Source: a virus. Taken from it: a stretch of 20,176 nucleotides of DNA. The stretch covers positions 1 through 20,176 of the IMG/VR virus record IMGVR_UViG_3300037153_001168. The stretch is one strand, 5' to 3'. The notes under the pieces were generated by a model that was not told the DNA's origin, searched no databases, and worked only from the letters and a program-made list of their open reading frames with translations. A program made the position numbers and the translations under genes. This document shows, in pieces, positions 7,284-14,178 of the stretch (positions are counted from its first letter, which is position 1; each line of letters opens with the position of its first letter).

Positions 7284-7318
7284 CGCGCCCCCTTGATCAC
7301 ACTCAACAACGGGTTCAT
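7280..7318 (-). other. 12-codon micro-ORF overlapping the glycosyltransferase start
   Basis: ATG to TGA, product MNPLLSVIKGAR. Its stop overlaps the glycosyltransferase start (ATGA). The peptide resembles the true start of the next gene (PLLSVI), so it may be a decayed duplicate of that start or a coupling leader. It could also be chance. Confidence 0.35.
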
Positions 7319-7332
7319 CGGCGGCTCACATT

Positions 7333-7411
7333 GCCCTCCCTGACTGGCCCGGCGACGGTGCCGTCATGTCGCCCTCCCTGACTGGCCCGGCGACGGTGCC
7401 GTCATGTCGCC
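7333..7411. repeat. Two tandem 38-bp direct repeats carrying micro-ORFs
   Basis: Two identical 38-bp units lie at 7333-7370 and 7371-7408, followed by the first three bases of a third. The right-hand copy contains the stop codon of the tail terminator gene. On the minus strand each unit supplies GGGAGGGCGAC-ATG, a ribosome-binding site plus start, and a 13-codon ORF (MTAPSPGQSGRA plus one residue). The first micro-ORF (7364-7405) overlaps the terminator stop and the second (7326-7367) overlaps the first, all by ATGA. The repeat is seen directly; any role in coupled translation of the downstream glycosyltransferase is inference. Confidence 0.9.
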
Positions 7412-7812
7412 AGCACCTCGACCTCCAGCGCGCAGCCGAGCAGTTGCCCACCAGCACTGTCCACCACCGCGGGGGGACGGGTGCCGCCCAGGACGCGGGT
7501 GGTGTCGGCGACACCCCCAAGCGTCGGGTCGCCAAGGATGGCGGCGGGAAGACTCCGCTGGCCACTGGGGGCCAGATAGCTGTGCAGCGTCTGCTCGGCC
7601 CGGCCCAGGTCCGCCGGGTTCACAAACAGCCACAGCTCAAACACGGGGCGCCAGTACCCCTCAAACGTCTCGTCGTAGGTCCACCGGATCGGCCCGTGCA
7701 CGCACAGCGCCGGCGGCTCCGGCTTGGGGGCCATCACGGCATAGCAGCGCAGCCCGGCGATCGTCTCGCCACGTGCGGCCAGCCCCTGGGCGAGCTGCTG
7801 GACGGTACTCAC
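7402..7812 (-). CDS. Tail terminator / tail completion protein
   Basis: 136 residues from a GTG at 7812 that overlaps the stop of the gp10-like gene by 4 nt (GTGA). The N-terminus MSTVQQLAQGLAARGETIAG is an amphipathic helix. It is followed by strands (LRCYAVMAPKPEPPALCVHG), a central TYDETFEGYWRPVFELWLFV, a long helix, and a C-terminal strand (GGQLLGCALEVEVLAT). This pattern and length match siphoviral tail terminator proteins, which cap the tube and join it to the head. The slot between the gp10-like and tail-tube genes is the usual one, although here a sugar-modification cassette intervenes. The family call rests mostly on position and secondary-structure pattern. Confidence 0.75.
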   Translation of the reverse strand: MSTVQQLAQGLAARGETIAGLRCYAVMAPKPEPPALCVHGPIRWTYDETFEGYWRPVFELWLFVNPADLGRAEQTLHSYLAPSGQRSLPAAILGDPTLGGVADTTRVLGGTRPPAVVDSAGGQLLGCALEVEVLAT

Positions 7813-8342
7813 GCGGGGCCTCCCACGCTGGGGCCAGGCCCCGCCTGGGTCACGGTGGGGGCGCCCGTTTGGCGGGCGATCGTGCCCATGACGGCCTCGA
7901 GCCCGGCGGCGAACAGCCGGCCGATCCGCGCGGCGTGGTCGCGCAGCGCCGGCCCCAGGAACGGCCGCGCCCGCGTCCCCCGTCGGGCAATCGCCCGCTG
8001 CACCGCGCACACCGGGATGCCGTGGCGTCGCGCCCAGCCTTCCAGTGGCGCCCGGGGCGGCCAGTGGGGCCGGGTGCCCTGCTCGACGTACCGCCCGTAG
8101 CGCGCCGAGGGGGCCACGGCGCCAAGGAGCACCTGCCCCGCTCCCGCGGTCATCACCCGTTGCGCGCTGGTGAGCGAGTTCATCAGCTGGCGGGTGTCGT
8201 GGGCCACGCGGCGCCGGGCGTCGGCCTCGACCAGCAGCAGGGCGCGGGTCATGGCCTGCTGCTCGGCGGCCCGCACGAGCGCCGGCGACGCGCGCAGCGC
8301 GGCCGCGAGCGCCGGTCCCCCGTCCAGCCGCAGCGTGATCAC
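7809..8342 (-). CDS. HK97 gp10-like head-tail joining protein
   Basis: 177 residues from a GTG at 8342, with AAGGGGGG shortly upstream; the frame is open further upstream but that portion only shadows the connector gene. The N-terminal sequence MITLRLDGGPALAAALRASP and the helix VRAAEQQAMTRALLLVEADA match the gp10 family. So do the motif HDTRQLMNSLTSAQRV and the segment APSARYGRYVEQGTRPHWPP; SARYGRYVEQGT is the family's most conserved stretch. ARPFLGPALRDHAARI near the C-terminus is the usual closing motif. These proteins act at the head-tail interface. The stop overlaps the next start, so translation is coupled with the tail terminator. Confidence 0.9.
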   Translation of the reverse strand: MITLRLDGGPALAAALRASPALVRAAEQQAMTRALLLVEADARRRVAHDTRQLMNSLTSAQRVMTAGAGQVLLGAVAPSARYGRYVEQGTRPHWPPRAPLEGWARRHGIPVCAVQRAIARRGTRARPFLGPALRDHAARIGRLFAAGLEAVMGTIARQTGAPTVTQAGPGPSVGGPA

Positions 8343-8376
8343 CAGCTCACCCCCCTTCTCACACGCACCCCCGGCC

Positions 8377-9069
8377 TCAGACCAGCACCCACGTCGCGGC
8401 GCCGGACGGACTGAGCCCCCGCTCGGCCGCCGCGGCCGCCCCGGGCGAGCCGGGGAGCGACAACGGGATGAGCAGGCTGACCACGTCGGCATCCTGGGCC
8501 GGGACCGTCTGGAAGGCGTCCAGGGCGGCACTTTGCAGCACGGAAAAGGGCGCCTCCCTTCTGGCAAACCAGCGCGCGCCCAGCAACAGCGCGGCCTGAT
8601 TGACCGGCGCCGGCAGCCGGCCGCGGGCGTCCACGCGGCCCCACACGCCGGTCACGCGGACCAGCTCGCCCGGCGTGAACACGTAGGGCTCCAGCCCCCC
8701 CGCGGGCACCGGCCAGGCCAGGAGCTGGTCGAACGGCGGCCCCGACAGCGGCGAGAGCGCGTACTGCGCCGGATCGAGCGTGGTGGCAAAGCTGCGGTCG
8801 CCCCCCGTGTCCACCTCGACGGTGGGCGTGGTCGAGTGGAGGTCGATCAGGGGCACCACCGTCTCGGTGGCGGCCGCCGCCGTGCGCGCCGTCCCGGCGG
8901 GGGTCAGCCCGAAGGTGCGCCCGGTGAAGTAGTCGATCCACGTCCGGGCGGCGTCGAGCGCCCGCTGGAGGTCGACGTCGTTGGCCGTGTCTTCGCTGGG
9001 AATATCGAGCGCTTGCCGCAGCTCCTCGACGAGCGCGTACGGTGGGGCCAGGGAGACGGTCTGGGTCAT
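8377..9069 (-). CDS. Head-tail connector (gp6-like)
   Basis: 230 residues. The ATG at 9069 overlaps the stop of the small upstream gene by 4 nt (ATGA). The N-terminus contains LVEELRQALDIPSEDTANDV and LQRALDAARTWIDYFTGRTF, the DNA-packaging/connector pattern of a helix followed by an aromatic W-I-x-x-x-T segment. The middle is beta-rich (TETVVPLIDLHSTTPTVEVD, EPYVFTPGELVRVTGVWGRV). The late helix PVNQAALLLGARWFARREAP is also typical of the gp6-like family. These proteins form a ring below the portal that closes the filled head. It is longer than the shortest members (about 100 residues) because of the inserted beta-domain, which is common in actinobacterial and Chloroflexota phages. Confidence 0.84.
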   Translation of the reverse strand: MTQTVSLAPPYALVEELRQALDIPSEDTANDVDLQRALDAARTWIDYFTGRTFGLTPAGTARTAAAATETVVPLIDLHSTTPTVEVDTGGDRSFATTLDPAQYALSPLSGPPFDQLLAWPVPAGGLEPYVFTPGELVRVTGVWGRVDARGRLPAPVNQAALLLGARWFARREAPFSVLQSAALDAFQTVPAQDADVVSLLIPLSLPGSPGAAAAAERGLSPSGAATWVLV

Positions 9070-9173
9070 GGCGTCGTGTCCGTGCGCGGCGGCGGCGCCG
9101 TTTCCGGCGGGGCGGGTGCCTCTCCTGGGAGCGGCCCATACCGGCGCTCGTATTCGGCCAGGCGCTCACGCAT
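9066..9173 (-). CDS. Small linker protein between capsid and connector genes
   Basis: 35 residues from the ATG at 9173 (MRERLAEYERRYGPLPGEAP, then a Pro/Thr-rich tail). A GTG seven codons upstream (9194) is an alternative start and would reduce the gap to the capsid gene to 1 nt. The N-terminal half is a charged helix and the rest is disordered. Short proteins of this kind are often found directly after the major capsid gene in high-G+C siphoviruses. The stop overlaps the connector start by ATGA, which supports real translation. Function unknown. Confidence 0.6.
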   Translation of the reverse strand: MRERLAEYERRYGPLPGEAPAPPETAPPPRTDTTP

Positions 9174-9195
9174 GGTCAGTCGCCGCTGGCGCACG

Positions 9196-10524
9196 TCAAG
9201 GCGCCCCTGTAATTCGGCAGTAGACCTGGGGACGGAAGGTACAAAACGCCAGTCGAAGCTCTGCCAATATTGTCGTGATGTTGCGAACAAACTGCTGATC
9301 AATCCAGCCCACCCGGATGGCGCCTTGCTCCCGATCGAAGATCTCCGAGCCCATATCGAAGTCGCCCACCAGGATGGTCCCGGCCGGCTCGTAGAGACTC
9401 TCCACCACGGGCAGGCCCCACACGGTCGTCGGCCCCACCTGTGAGGGTGGCCCCATCAGGTAGTTGCCCAGGGTCGCGCTGGCCGTGTTCTCGCGGGCCA
9501 GGCGGATCTGGCTGAAGTTGGTCGGATTGATCACCACCGCCGTCGGGTTGGCCAGCCCGTTGGTGCGGATCAGGGTGCGCGCCGTCCACATGGCCCCCAG
9601 CACGTCGCTGCCGGCGCCGGTCACCTGCACGTTGGGCGTGTTCAAAATGCCCAGCAGGTTCTCGCCGGTCCCGTCGCCGTTGAGAATCTGGTTCTCCACC
9701 GCCTGGTCCAGCCCGCCGAGTAAGCGGGTGTTGATGTAGCCGCGGATGGCGGGCGCGTCGGCCAGCATGCGGTTGGTCACCGGCAGCCAGTGGGCGATGG
9801 TCCGCACCGGCGCGGTCTGGGGGACAAAGCTCAGCACGCTTTCGGGCTTGAGCCCGCTGGTCCCGGTGGTGGCCGTGGCCTCGGCGACGGGCGCCGCGTT
9901 GTTGGTCCAGACGGCTTCCTGGATGTACTCAATCGTGTCGCTCTCCGTGGACACGTGGGGGAGCAGGTCGCCGACCACTAACGGTCGCTGCAACAGGCCC
10001 ACCGGCGTGGGCTGGAGGTCATTGGCCACCAGGGCGCCGCCCACGGCGCTGCCGGAGTAGACCAGCGCCTTGGTCTGGCCCTCGCGCGCCGCCTTGGCGT
10101 AGAACGCCAGGGCGCCCCCGTTGGGCAGCGCCACGGTGAACTCGATCCGGGCGGAGGGCGAGTAGTAGACGCCGCGCTCCTTGTGCTGCTGGTAGGGGTC
10201 GCTCTGCACGAAGGCGTCCCCCGGCAGCACCAGCCGCCGCGCGGCTGCCTCGCGTTCGCGGCCTTGCTGGCCCAGGTCGGGCCGGAAGGGCCTGCTGTAC
10301 AGGTCTTTGCCCTGGGTGATGCGCAGCTTGCGGCGGTCGGACTCGTCGAGGGCTTCCAGCTTCTCTTCGAGCCCGTCGATCTCGGTCAACAGGCGCTTGA
10401 CCTCGCGGCAGTCGTCGGCGTTGGCGGCCTCGGTCAGGCCGTCCGGGTACTTGCGTTCGATCTCGTCGGCCTTGGTGTAGAGCTGCTTCAGCTCGGCACG
10501 GGCCTCGATGGCGGTCATGGACAC
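9196..10524 (-). CDS. Major capsid protein, HK97 fold
   Basis: 442 residues from a GTG at 10524 with AAAAGGAG about 7 nt upstream; an ATG two codons later is an alternative. Residues about 1-75 form a charged coiled coil (ELKQLYTKADEIERKY, EVKRLLTEIDGLEEKLEAL). This is the delta or scaffolding region that the neighbouring protease normally removes. The rest matches the Phage_capsid family: LVANDLQPTPVGLLQRPLVV, EAVWTNNAAPVAEA, the WLPVTNRMLADAPAIRGYIN helix, NGDGTGENLLGILNTPNV, VVINPTNFSQIRLARE, and a P-domain WGLPVVESLYEPAGTILVGD. The last approximately 35 codons (9305-9196) are visibly richer in A/T-ending codons than the rest, for unknown reasons. Confidence 0.96.
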   Translation of the reverse strand: MSMTAIEARAELKQLYTKADEIERKYPDGLTEAANADDCREVKRLLTEIDGLEEKLEALDESDRRKLRITQGKDLYSRPFRPDLGQQGREREAAARRLVLPGDAFVQSDPYQQHKERGVYYSPSARIEFTVALPNGGALAFYAKAAREGQTKALVYSGSAVGGALVANDLQPTPVGLLQRPLVVGDLLPHVSTESDTIEYIQEAVWTNNAAPVAEATATTGTSGLKPESVLSFVPQTAPVRTIAHWLPVTNRMLADAPAIRGYINTRLLGGLDQAVENQILNGDGTGENLLGILNTPNVQVTGAGSDVLGAMWTARTLIRTNGLANPTAVVINPTNFSQIRLARENTASATLGNYLMGPPSQVGPTTVWGLPVVESLYEPAGTILVGDFDMGSEIFDREQGAIRVGWIDQQFVRNITTILAELRLAFCTFRPQVYCRITGAP

Positions 10525-10561
10525 GGGATCACTCCTTTTCGGAGACCCGGAGGGGTCATGC

Positions 10562-11440
10562 TCACTGGGCGGTTCTTTCCAACACGCCCGCGCGGGTCAA
10601 TCGCCGGCGGGCGAGCTCGAGGCGCAGGCGCAGGCCGTCCAACTCCGGCGCTTTCGCGTCGGGCGGCGGCGCGCCCTCTTCCGAGGGGGCGTGCGTCAAC
10701 GACCGCAGCTCGGCGAGCGTCGCTTCCGCGGCGGCGAGCGTGCGGGACAACTCGGTGCGGTGGCGCTCCGTCAGGGTGCGCCCATCGCGACTGCGCCGGT
10801 CGTCGAGGGCTTTCGCCGCGTCGATCCCGGCCGCAAGGGCCACAAACGCGTCGCGCAGCTGCTGCCAGAGCGCGTCGAACGGGAGGCCAGCGGCGCCACC
10901 GGGGCCGGCTTTGATCGCCGTGACCAGCGCCCGCGGGTTCATGGGCAGGGCCACGACACTGGTCTCGAGCAGGGTGAGCTGCTTGAGCAGCCGGGTGCCG
11001 TCGGCGGCGACCTCGGCCTCGTCGGCGAGGTAGCCAATCGAGAAGCTGTCCAGCGCGCCGTCTTTGAGGAGCTGGTAGGTCTCCTCGCCCAGGGGCGTCC
11101 GGCTGATCTTGAAGCGCCCGTGCAGCCCATGCGCCTCGCTGGTGAGGCTGAGCGTCTTGCCCAGCACGTGGGCGTGGTTGTGCTGGCGCAGGAAGCTGAC
11201 CCGTGGGGCCCCCTGGTGGCCGTCCCCCATCGCGGCCAGGCTGGCGTCAAAGGCGCCGCGGAGGACGACGTCCCCACCCAGGTCCTTCGTGTCGTAGGTA
11301 CTGACGAAGCCTTCGACGAGGTAGGCCGGGCCGCTGCCCCCCAGGCCATCGGAGTCGCCGTCGCCCAGGGCCTTGACCTCCCCGATCGGCAGGGGCAGGC
11401 TGTATTCCTGGTCCAGGAAGGGCGAGTAGGCGGTCGTCAA
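10562..11440 (-). CDS. Prohead maturation protease, HK97 / U35 family
   Basis: 292 residues if translation begins at the TTG at 11440, which has GGGGG about 9 nt upstream; GTG codons at 11470 and 11497 are alternatives in the same frame. Family features are YLVEGFVSTYDTKDLGGDVV followed by GAFDASL, then SFLRQHNHAHVLGK with the catalytic-type His near residue 88. LDSFSIGYLA carries the catalytic-type Ser near residue 132, and LLETSVVALPMNPRALV completes the core. The C-terminal approximately 110 residues are a Leu/Arg-rich helical tail, perhaps a scaffold or binding extension. The enzyme cleaves the capsid delta domain and is then normally degraded. It is followed by the capsid gene after 37 bp. 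Its upstream gap holds a candidate promoter and a palindrome. Confidence 0.93.
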   Translation of the reverse strand: MTTAYSPFLDQEYSLPLPIGEVKALGDGDSDGLGGSGPAYLVEGFVSTYDTKDLGGDVVLRGAFDASLAAMGDGHQGAPRVSFLRQHNHAHVLGKTLSLTSEAHGLHGRFKISRTPLGEETYQLLKDGALDSFSIGYLADEAEVAADGTRLLKQLTLLETSVVALPMNPRALVTAIKAGPGGAAGLPFDALWQQLRDAFVALAAGIDAAKALDDRRSRDGRTLTERHRTELSRTLAAAEATLAELRSLTHAPSEEGAPPPDAKAPELDGLRLRLELARRRLTRAGVLERTAQ

Positions 11441-11496
11441 CGCAGATGCCCCCGTGCGGAGTACGGCCACACAGGGGCACCGAGCGAGTCTGGGCA

Positions 11497-11522
11497 CCCC
11501 AGCCAGGACGTCCTGGCTGGGG
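11497..11522. repeat. Perfect 26-bp palindrome in the leader of the protease-capsid genes
   Basis: The arms CCCCAGCCAGGAC and GTCCTGGCTGGGG are exact inverses meeting at a central CG; three further G:C pairs are possible beyond two mismatches. It lies in a 261-bp stretch without a convincing gene (11441-11701), between the candidate promoter and the protease start. No T-run follows in either direction, so it is not an ordinary intrinsic terminator. It could be an operator, a leader hairpin, or an mRNA-processing site. Confidence 0.8.
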
Positions 11523-11569
11523 ACCCCGACGCTGCCGGCCAGGCGCGGGCGAGCACCTGGTCGGGGTCT

Positions 11570-11599
11570 ACTCTACGGCGCCCGGGGCGGCGGCGTCAA
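11570..11599 (-). promoter_or_regulatory. Candidate sigma70-type promoter for the protease-capsid genes
   Basis: On the minus strand TTGACG (11599-11594) is followed after 18 bp by TAGAGT (11575-11570), a 5/6 and a 4/6 match to the -35 and -10 consensus. It lies in the largest gene-free gap of the operon, about 130 bp upstream of the protease start. An inverted pair ACCCCGAC/GTCGGGGT is centred near 11545, just downstream. The match was made by eye only; the sigma factor consensus of this host is unknown. Confidence 0.45.
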
Positions 11600-11701
11600 T
11601 CAGCCCGGCCGTCTCTCGTGGCGCACCCGGCGCCGCTCGGCCGCATCGGCGGCGTCGGCCTCCCAGCCCGCCCGCCCCCGTCTGCCCGAGCCCGGCGGCG
11701 C

Positions 11702-11923
11702 TCAGGCCACCGGCGCGCTCTTGACTTCGGTCTTGCATTCGCGGCACCAGAACGCGAACGGGGGCGCCGCGTAGACCGCGAACCGCTGCCCGCACCCGCT
11801 ACAGCGCAGCCCCTTTTCGACCACGCGCCCCTCGACCATCCCCGTGCCCGCGCTGGCCCGCGCCTGGCGCAGCACGTCCCAGTCCGCCCGCCAGCGGTTC
11901 GCTGGTCTGCGCGCCACTCCCAC
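11702..11923 (-). CDS. Small zinc-ribbon protein
   Basis: 73 residues from a GTG at 11923; an ATG at 11839 would give a 45-residue version. The core is LRCSGCGQRFAVYAAPPFAF followed by WCRECK: two C-x2-C pairs about 18 residues apart, which is the layout of a rubredoxin-like or FYDLN-type zinc ribbon. The upstream residues (ANRWRADWDVLRQARA) keep the G/C-rich third codon positions of true genes, so the longer form is preferred. Such small ribbons often bind nucleic acid or protein; the role here is unknown. It follows the coiled-coil gene after a 42-bp gap containing short direct repeats of CCCCTACG-like sequence. Confidence 0.7.
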   Translation of the reverse strand: MGVARRPANRWRADWDVLRQARASAGTGMVEGRVVEKGLRCSGCGQRFAVYAAPPFAFWCRECKTEVKSAPVA

Positions 11924-11965
11924 CGTCCCTACGCCCCTACGGTCCCCTACGCCCCCGCCATTCCC

Positions 11966-12391
11966 CTACCGCGGCCACGGAAGGGCACGCCGCGGCGTCG
12001 CCGTTTCCGGCGGCCCCACTTCCTGCACCGTGGCGCGCGTGGCCGGACTGGCGCTGGTCGTCTCGACGAACACGACTCGCCCGCGCACGAGCGGTGGCGG
12101 ACCACCCCGCCCGAACACGTGTTCGGGCGGGGACCCCGGCGGATGCTGGGGCTCCCGGTTGGCGGCGGCCGCTGCGTACCGGGCCAGGGCCGCCCGTGCG
12201 TCGGCCAGGAAGGCGCGGGCTTCGGCTTCCACCGCCTGAGCGGCGGCCAGTTGCTTGACCAGGGCGCGCCGGCGCGCGGCCAGCTCCCGCAGCTTCTTCT
12301 CCGCCTCCTCGACGTAGATCGCCTGGAGCTGCGCGTCGGGCAGGTCGTTTTCGTACAGCCAGCGGGGGATCTCGACGAACCGGGCAGCCAT
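11966..12391 (-). CDS. Coiled-coil protein of unknown function
   Basis: 141 residues from the ATG at 12391; GAGGAG lies about 12 nt upstream. The N-terminal part, MAARFVEIPRWLYENDLPDA, is folded-looking. Residues about 23-76 then form one long charged helix (VEEAEKKLRELAARRRALVK, AAAQAVEAEARAFLADARAA). The C-terminal third is Pro/Gly/Val-rich (RGRVVFVETTSASPATRATV) and is less clearly coding, although it remains open to 11966. A 28-bp perfect palindrome lies within the gene. It sits between a glycosyltransferase and a zinc-ribbon gene, interrupting the usual head gene order. No family recognised. Confidence 0.65.
   Translation of the reverse strand: MAARFVEIPRWLYENDLPDAQLQAIYVEEAEKKLRELAARRRALVKQLAAAQAVEAEARAFLADARAALARYAAAAANREPQHPPGSPPEHVFGRGGPPPLVRGRVVFVETTSASPATRATVQEVGPPETATPRRALPWPR
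12105..12132. repeat. Perfect 28-bp palindrome inside a coding region
   Basis: Left arm CCCCGCCCGAACAC and right arm GTGTTCGGGCGGGG are exact inverse complements with no loop. It lies inside the coiled-coil gene near the junction between the helical part and the disordered tail. The same architecture (C-rich outer arm, central ACGT) appears in the palindrome at 11497-11522, though the two differ in sequence. As RNA it would form a very stable hairpin. Confidence 0.85.
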
Positions 12392-12418
12392 CCTTCGCGT
12401 CGCTCCTCTGGCGACAGT

Positions 12419-13594
12419 CTACGCGACGGCCATCCTGGTGTGAACCCCTGGCCTCGCGTTGGGCGGCCAGGGCGCCCCTTCGGGAGCGGCCGCGGCGAGT
12501 CGCGTCCACGCCGCGGGCCAGCGCCAGGCGTTGCCCTCGAGTCCGTGCGCGGTCGCCACGCGCCGGCGCAGGTTCCTCGCCACGCGGCGCCGCTCGCTGG
12601 CGTCCTCGACCAGCCGGGTCAGCGCCGCCAGCCACTCCTCGCCGCTCGTGGCCAGATACCCGTCTTCGCCGTGGGTGAGCACCTGCCGGTACACCGTGGG
12701 CGAGGCCACCACGGCGGCGCCCCGGCCATCCGCCCCGGCCGCGGCCGCCTCAAAGCACTTGACGGGCGATTTACTCCGGTTGAAGGGGGCATCGGCCAGG
12801 GGGCAGCAGGCGACGTCGACGTTGCGCAGCCCCACCAGGTAGGCGTGCAGGGGCAGCCAGCCAATCGCCACGAGGCGCTCCCGCGGGACGCCAGCGTCCT
12901 CGAAGGCGTCGTAGATCGCGCGGGGCTGGTGGCCCTGGACGACGAAGGTTACCTCGGGGTGCGTCTGGGCGAGCTGGCCCCAGGCCCAGGCCATCGGGGC
13001 CACGTCGTCGTCGGGCCGCGCGCCACCGGCCCAGCCCACGGTCAGCCCCGCCACCTGCCGCGGCGTCCCCTCGCGCAGCACCGCCTTGGCCCAGCGCCAG
13101 TCGATCGCGTTGGGCACCACCTCGATCGGCGCGCTGGTGTACTGGCGGACCACGGTGGCCAGGCGCTGGCTGGTCACGGTCACGCCGTCGCAGAGCTGGA
13201 GGGCCGCGATCCGGTCCAGGCGGGCCTGCTCCTTGGCGGCGGCGGTCTCCTCGGGGCGGATGCCGGCGCGCACGGCCTGGGGCACGATCCAGGGGCTGAA
13301 CAGGTCGTCGTCCACCTCGTACCAGACCCACTTGCCCGCCCGGTGGAGCGCGTCGACCCAGCGCCGGCCCGCCTCCCGCTCCCCCGGACCCCACGAGAGT
13401 CGGGCGAGCAGCACGGCGTCGAAGCGTTCGGCCAGTAGGGCGAGGCGGGGATCGTCTTTCCAGCCCCACTCAGCGGCCCCCACCGGGGCGCCTTGTCGCT
13501 GGAGTTCCGCGAACGGGGCGACGACCCGGAACATGGTGCAGCCATTCCAGTCGCCCACCAACGCGAGCACGCGCGGCGCGGTCCACGCGGCCAT
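12419..13594 (-). CDS. Glycosyltransferase, GT-B type (GT4-like)
   Basis: 391 residues. The ATG at 13592-13594 shares one base with the TGA of the head morphogenesis gene (TGATG). The N-terminal domain starts with RVLALVGDWNGCTMFRVVAP and has the segment AGKWVWYEVDDDLFSPWIVP, common in this GT group. The linker IEVVPNAIDWRWA precedes the second Rossmann domain (LTVGWAGGARPDDDV, VTFVVQGHQPRAIYDA). The donor-site region contains PFNRSKSPVKCFEAAAAGAD followed by AVVASPTVYRQVL, equivalent to the conserved K-x-x-E-A-x-A-x-G-x-P-V-V-A-S motif. The C-terminus is a long helix. Coupling to a head gene suggests that it acts during virion assembly or infection. Target not known. Confidence 0.88.
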   Translation of the reverse strand: MAAWTAPRVLALVGDWNGCTMFRVVAPFAELQRQGAPVGAAEWGWKDDPRLALLAERFDAVLLARLSWGPGEREAGRRWVDALHRAGKWVWYEVDDDLFSPWIVPQAVRAGIRPEETAAAKEQARLDRIAALQLCDGVTVTSQRLATVVRQYTSAPIEVVPNAIDWRWAKAVLREGTPRQVAGLTVGWAGGARPDDDVAPMAWAWGQLAQTHPEVTFVVQGHQPRAIYDAFEDAGVPRERLVAIGWLPLHAYLVGLRNVDVACCPLADAPFNRSKSPVKCFEAAAAGADGRGAAVVASPTVYRQVLTHGEDGYLATSGEEWLAALTRLVEDASERRRVARNLRRRVATAHGLEGNAWRWPAAWTRLAAAAPEGAPWPPNARPGVHTRMAVA

Positions 13595-14175
13595 CAGGTC
13601 GGTTCGACGATGGGCACGAGCCCCAGCCGGCAGTTCACGTGGAGTCGCGCCGGCGGCGGGGACAGCGGCACCACCTGCCCGTTGCGCGCGGCGCACGGTT
13701 CGTCCGTGTCCTCGTTTTCGACCAGCCGCACCCGTTCGACCATCCCGGTCGCCGCGTAGCGGTTCACGGCCGACTGGTGCTGCGCTTCGGCCAGCTCGTT
13801 ACGCGCGACGGTCTCGCTCCTGCCCTTCCAGGTCACGTGGAAGAGCCCGTCGATCCCGCCAAAGGCCGGCTGGCCCTCGCGCGCGGGCACGCCATGGGCC
13901 AGCTCGAAGGCCGAGTAGCCCCGCGCCTGGCCCTCCTGGAGGGTGGCCGCAATCGCCCGGCGGGTGGCGTCGTCGATCAGGACCACGTGCGCCGCCGCCT
14001 CGTCGAGCAGCGCCCGCACCGCCTCGTCGTCCAGCCGGTAGTCCTGGAGTTCGGGGAAGGCGCTCGCCACCAGCTCGTGGACCGCGACCAGCATGCGCGT
14101 GTAGCGGGGGTCGACGATCGCGGCCAGGCGCTCCTGCTCGGCGGCCGCGTCGTAGACGTCTTCCAGCCGGACCAT
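13594..14175 (-). CDS. Head morphogenesis protein, SPP1 gp7 / Mu F-like
   Basis: 193 residues from the ATG at 14175, 3 nt after the stop of the small basic protein gene. The N-terminal two thirds are helical (MVRLEDVYDAAAEQERLAAI, TRRAIAATLQEGQARGYSAF). The C-terminal domain carries the diagnostic pattern: RSETVARNELAEAQHQSAVN, a central RVRLVENEDTDEPCAARNGQ, then PPARLHVNCRLGLVPIV. In the family the last motif is usually H-P-N-C-R-C; here it reads H-V-N-C-R-L, so the final Cys is missing. These minor head proteins bind portal or scaffold and are packaged in the virion. Length is near the short end of the family, which often carries an N-terminal extension. Confidence 0.87.
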   Translation of the reverse strand: MVRLEDVYDAAAEQERLAAIVDPRYTRMLVAVHELVASAFPELQDYRLDDEAVRALLDEAAAHVVLIDDATRRAIAATLQEGQARGYSAFELAHGVPAREGQPAFGGIDGLFHVTWKGRSETVARNELAEAQHQSAVNRYAATGMVERVRLVENEDTDEPCAARNGQVVPLSPPPARLHVNCRLGLVPIVEPT

Positions 14176-14178
14176 CCC

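Noticed and set aside
7333-7411. 38-bp tandem units considered as a CRISPR array
   Set aside because: The units are directly adjacent with no spacer between them and there are only two; no cas genes are present.
11568-11795. 75-codon minus-strand frame in the gap upstream of the protease
   Set aside because: Overlaps the zinc-ribbon gene in another frame, low-complexity Ala/Gly/Arg product, no ribosome-binding site; I treated the gap as non-coding.
10508-13438. 976-codon plus-strand open frame
   Set aside because: Lies opposite protease, zinc-ribbon, coiled-coil and glycosyltransferase genes, all of which have family motifs on the minus strand; the plus-strand product has none.
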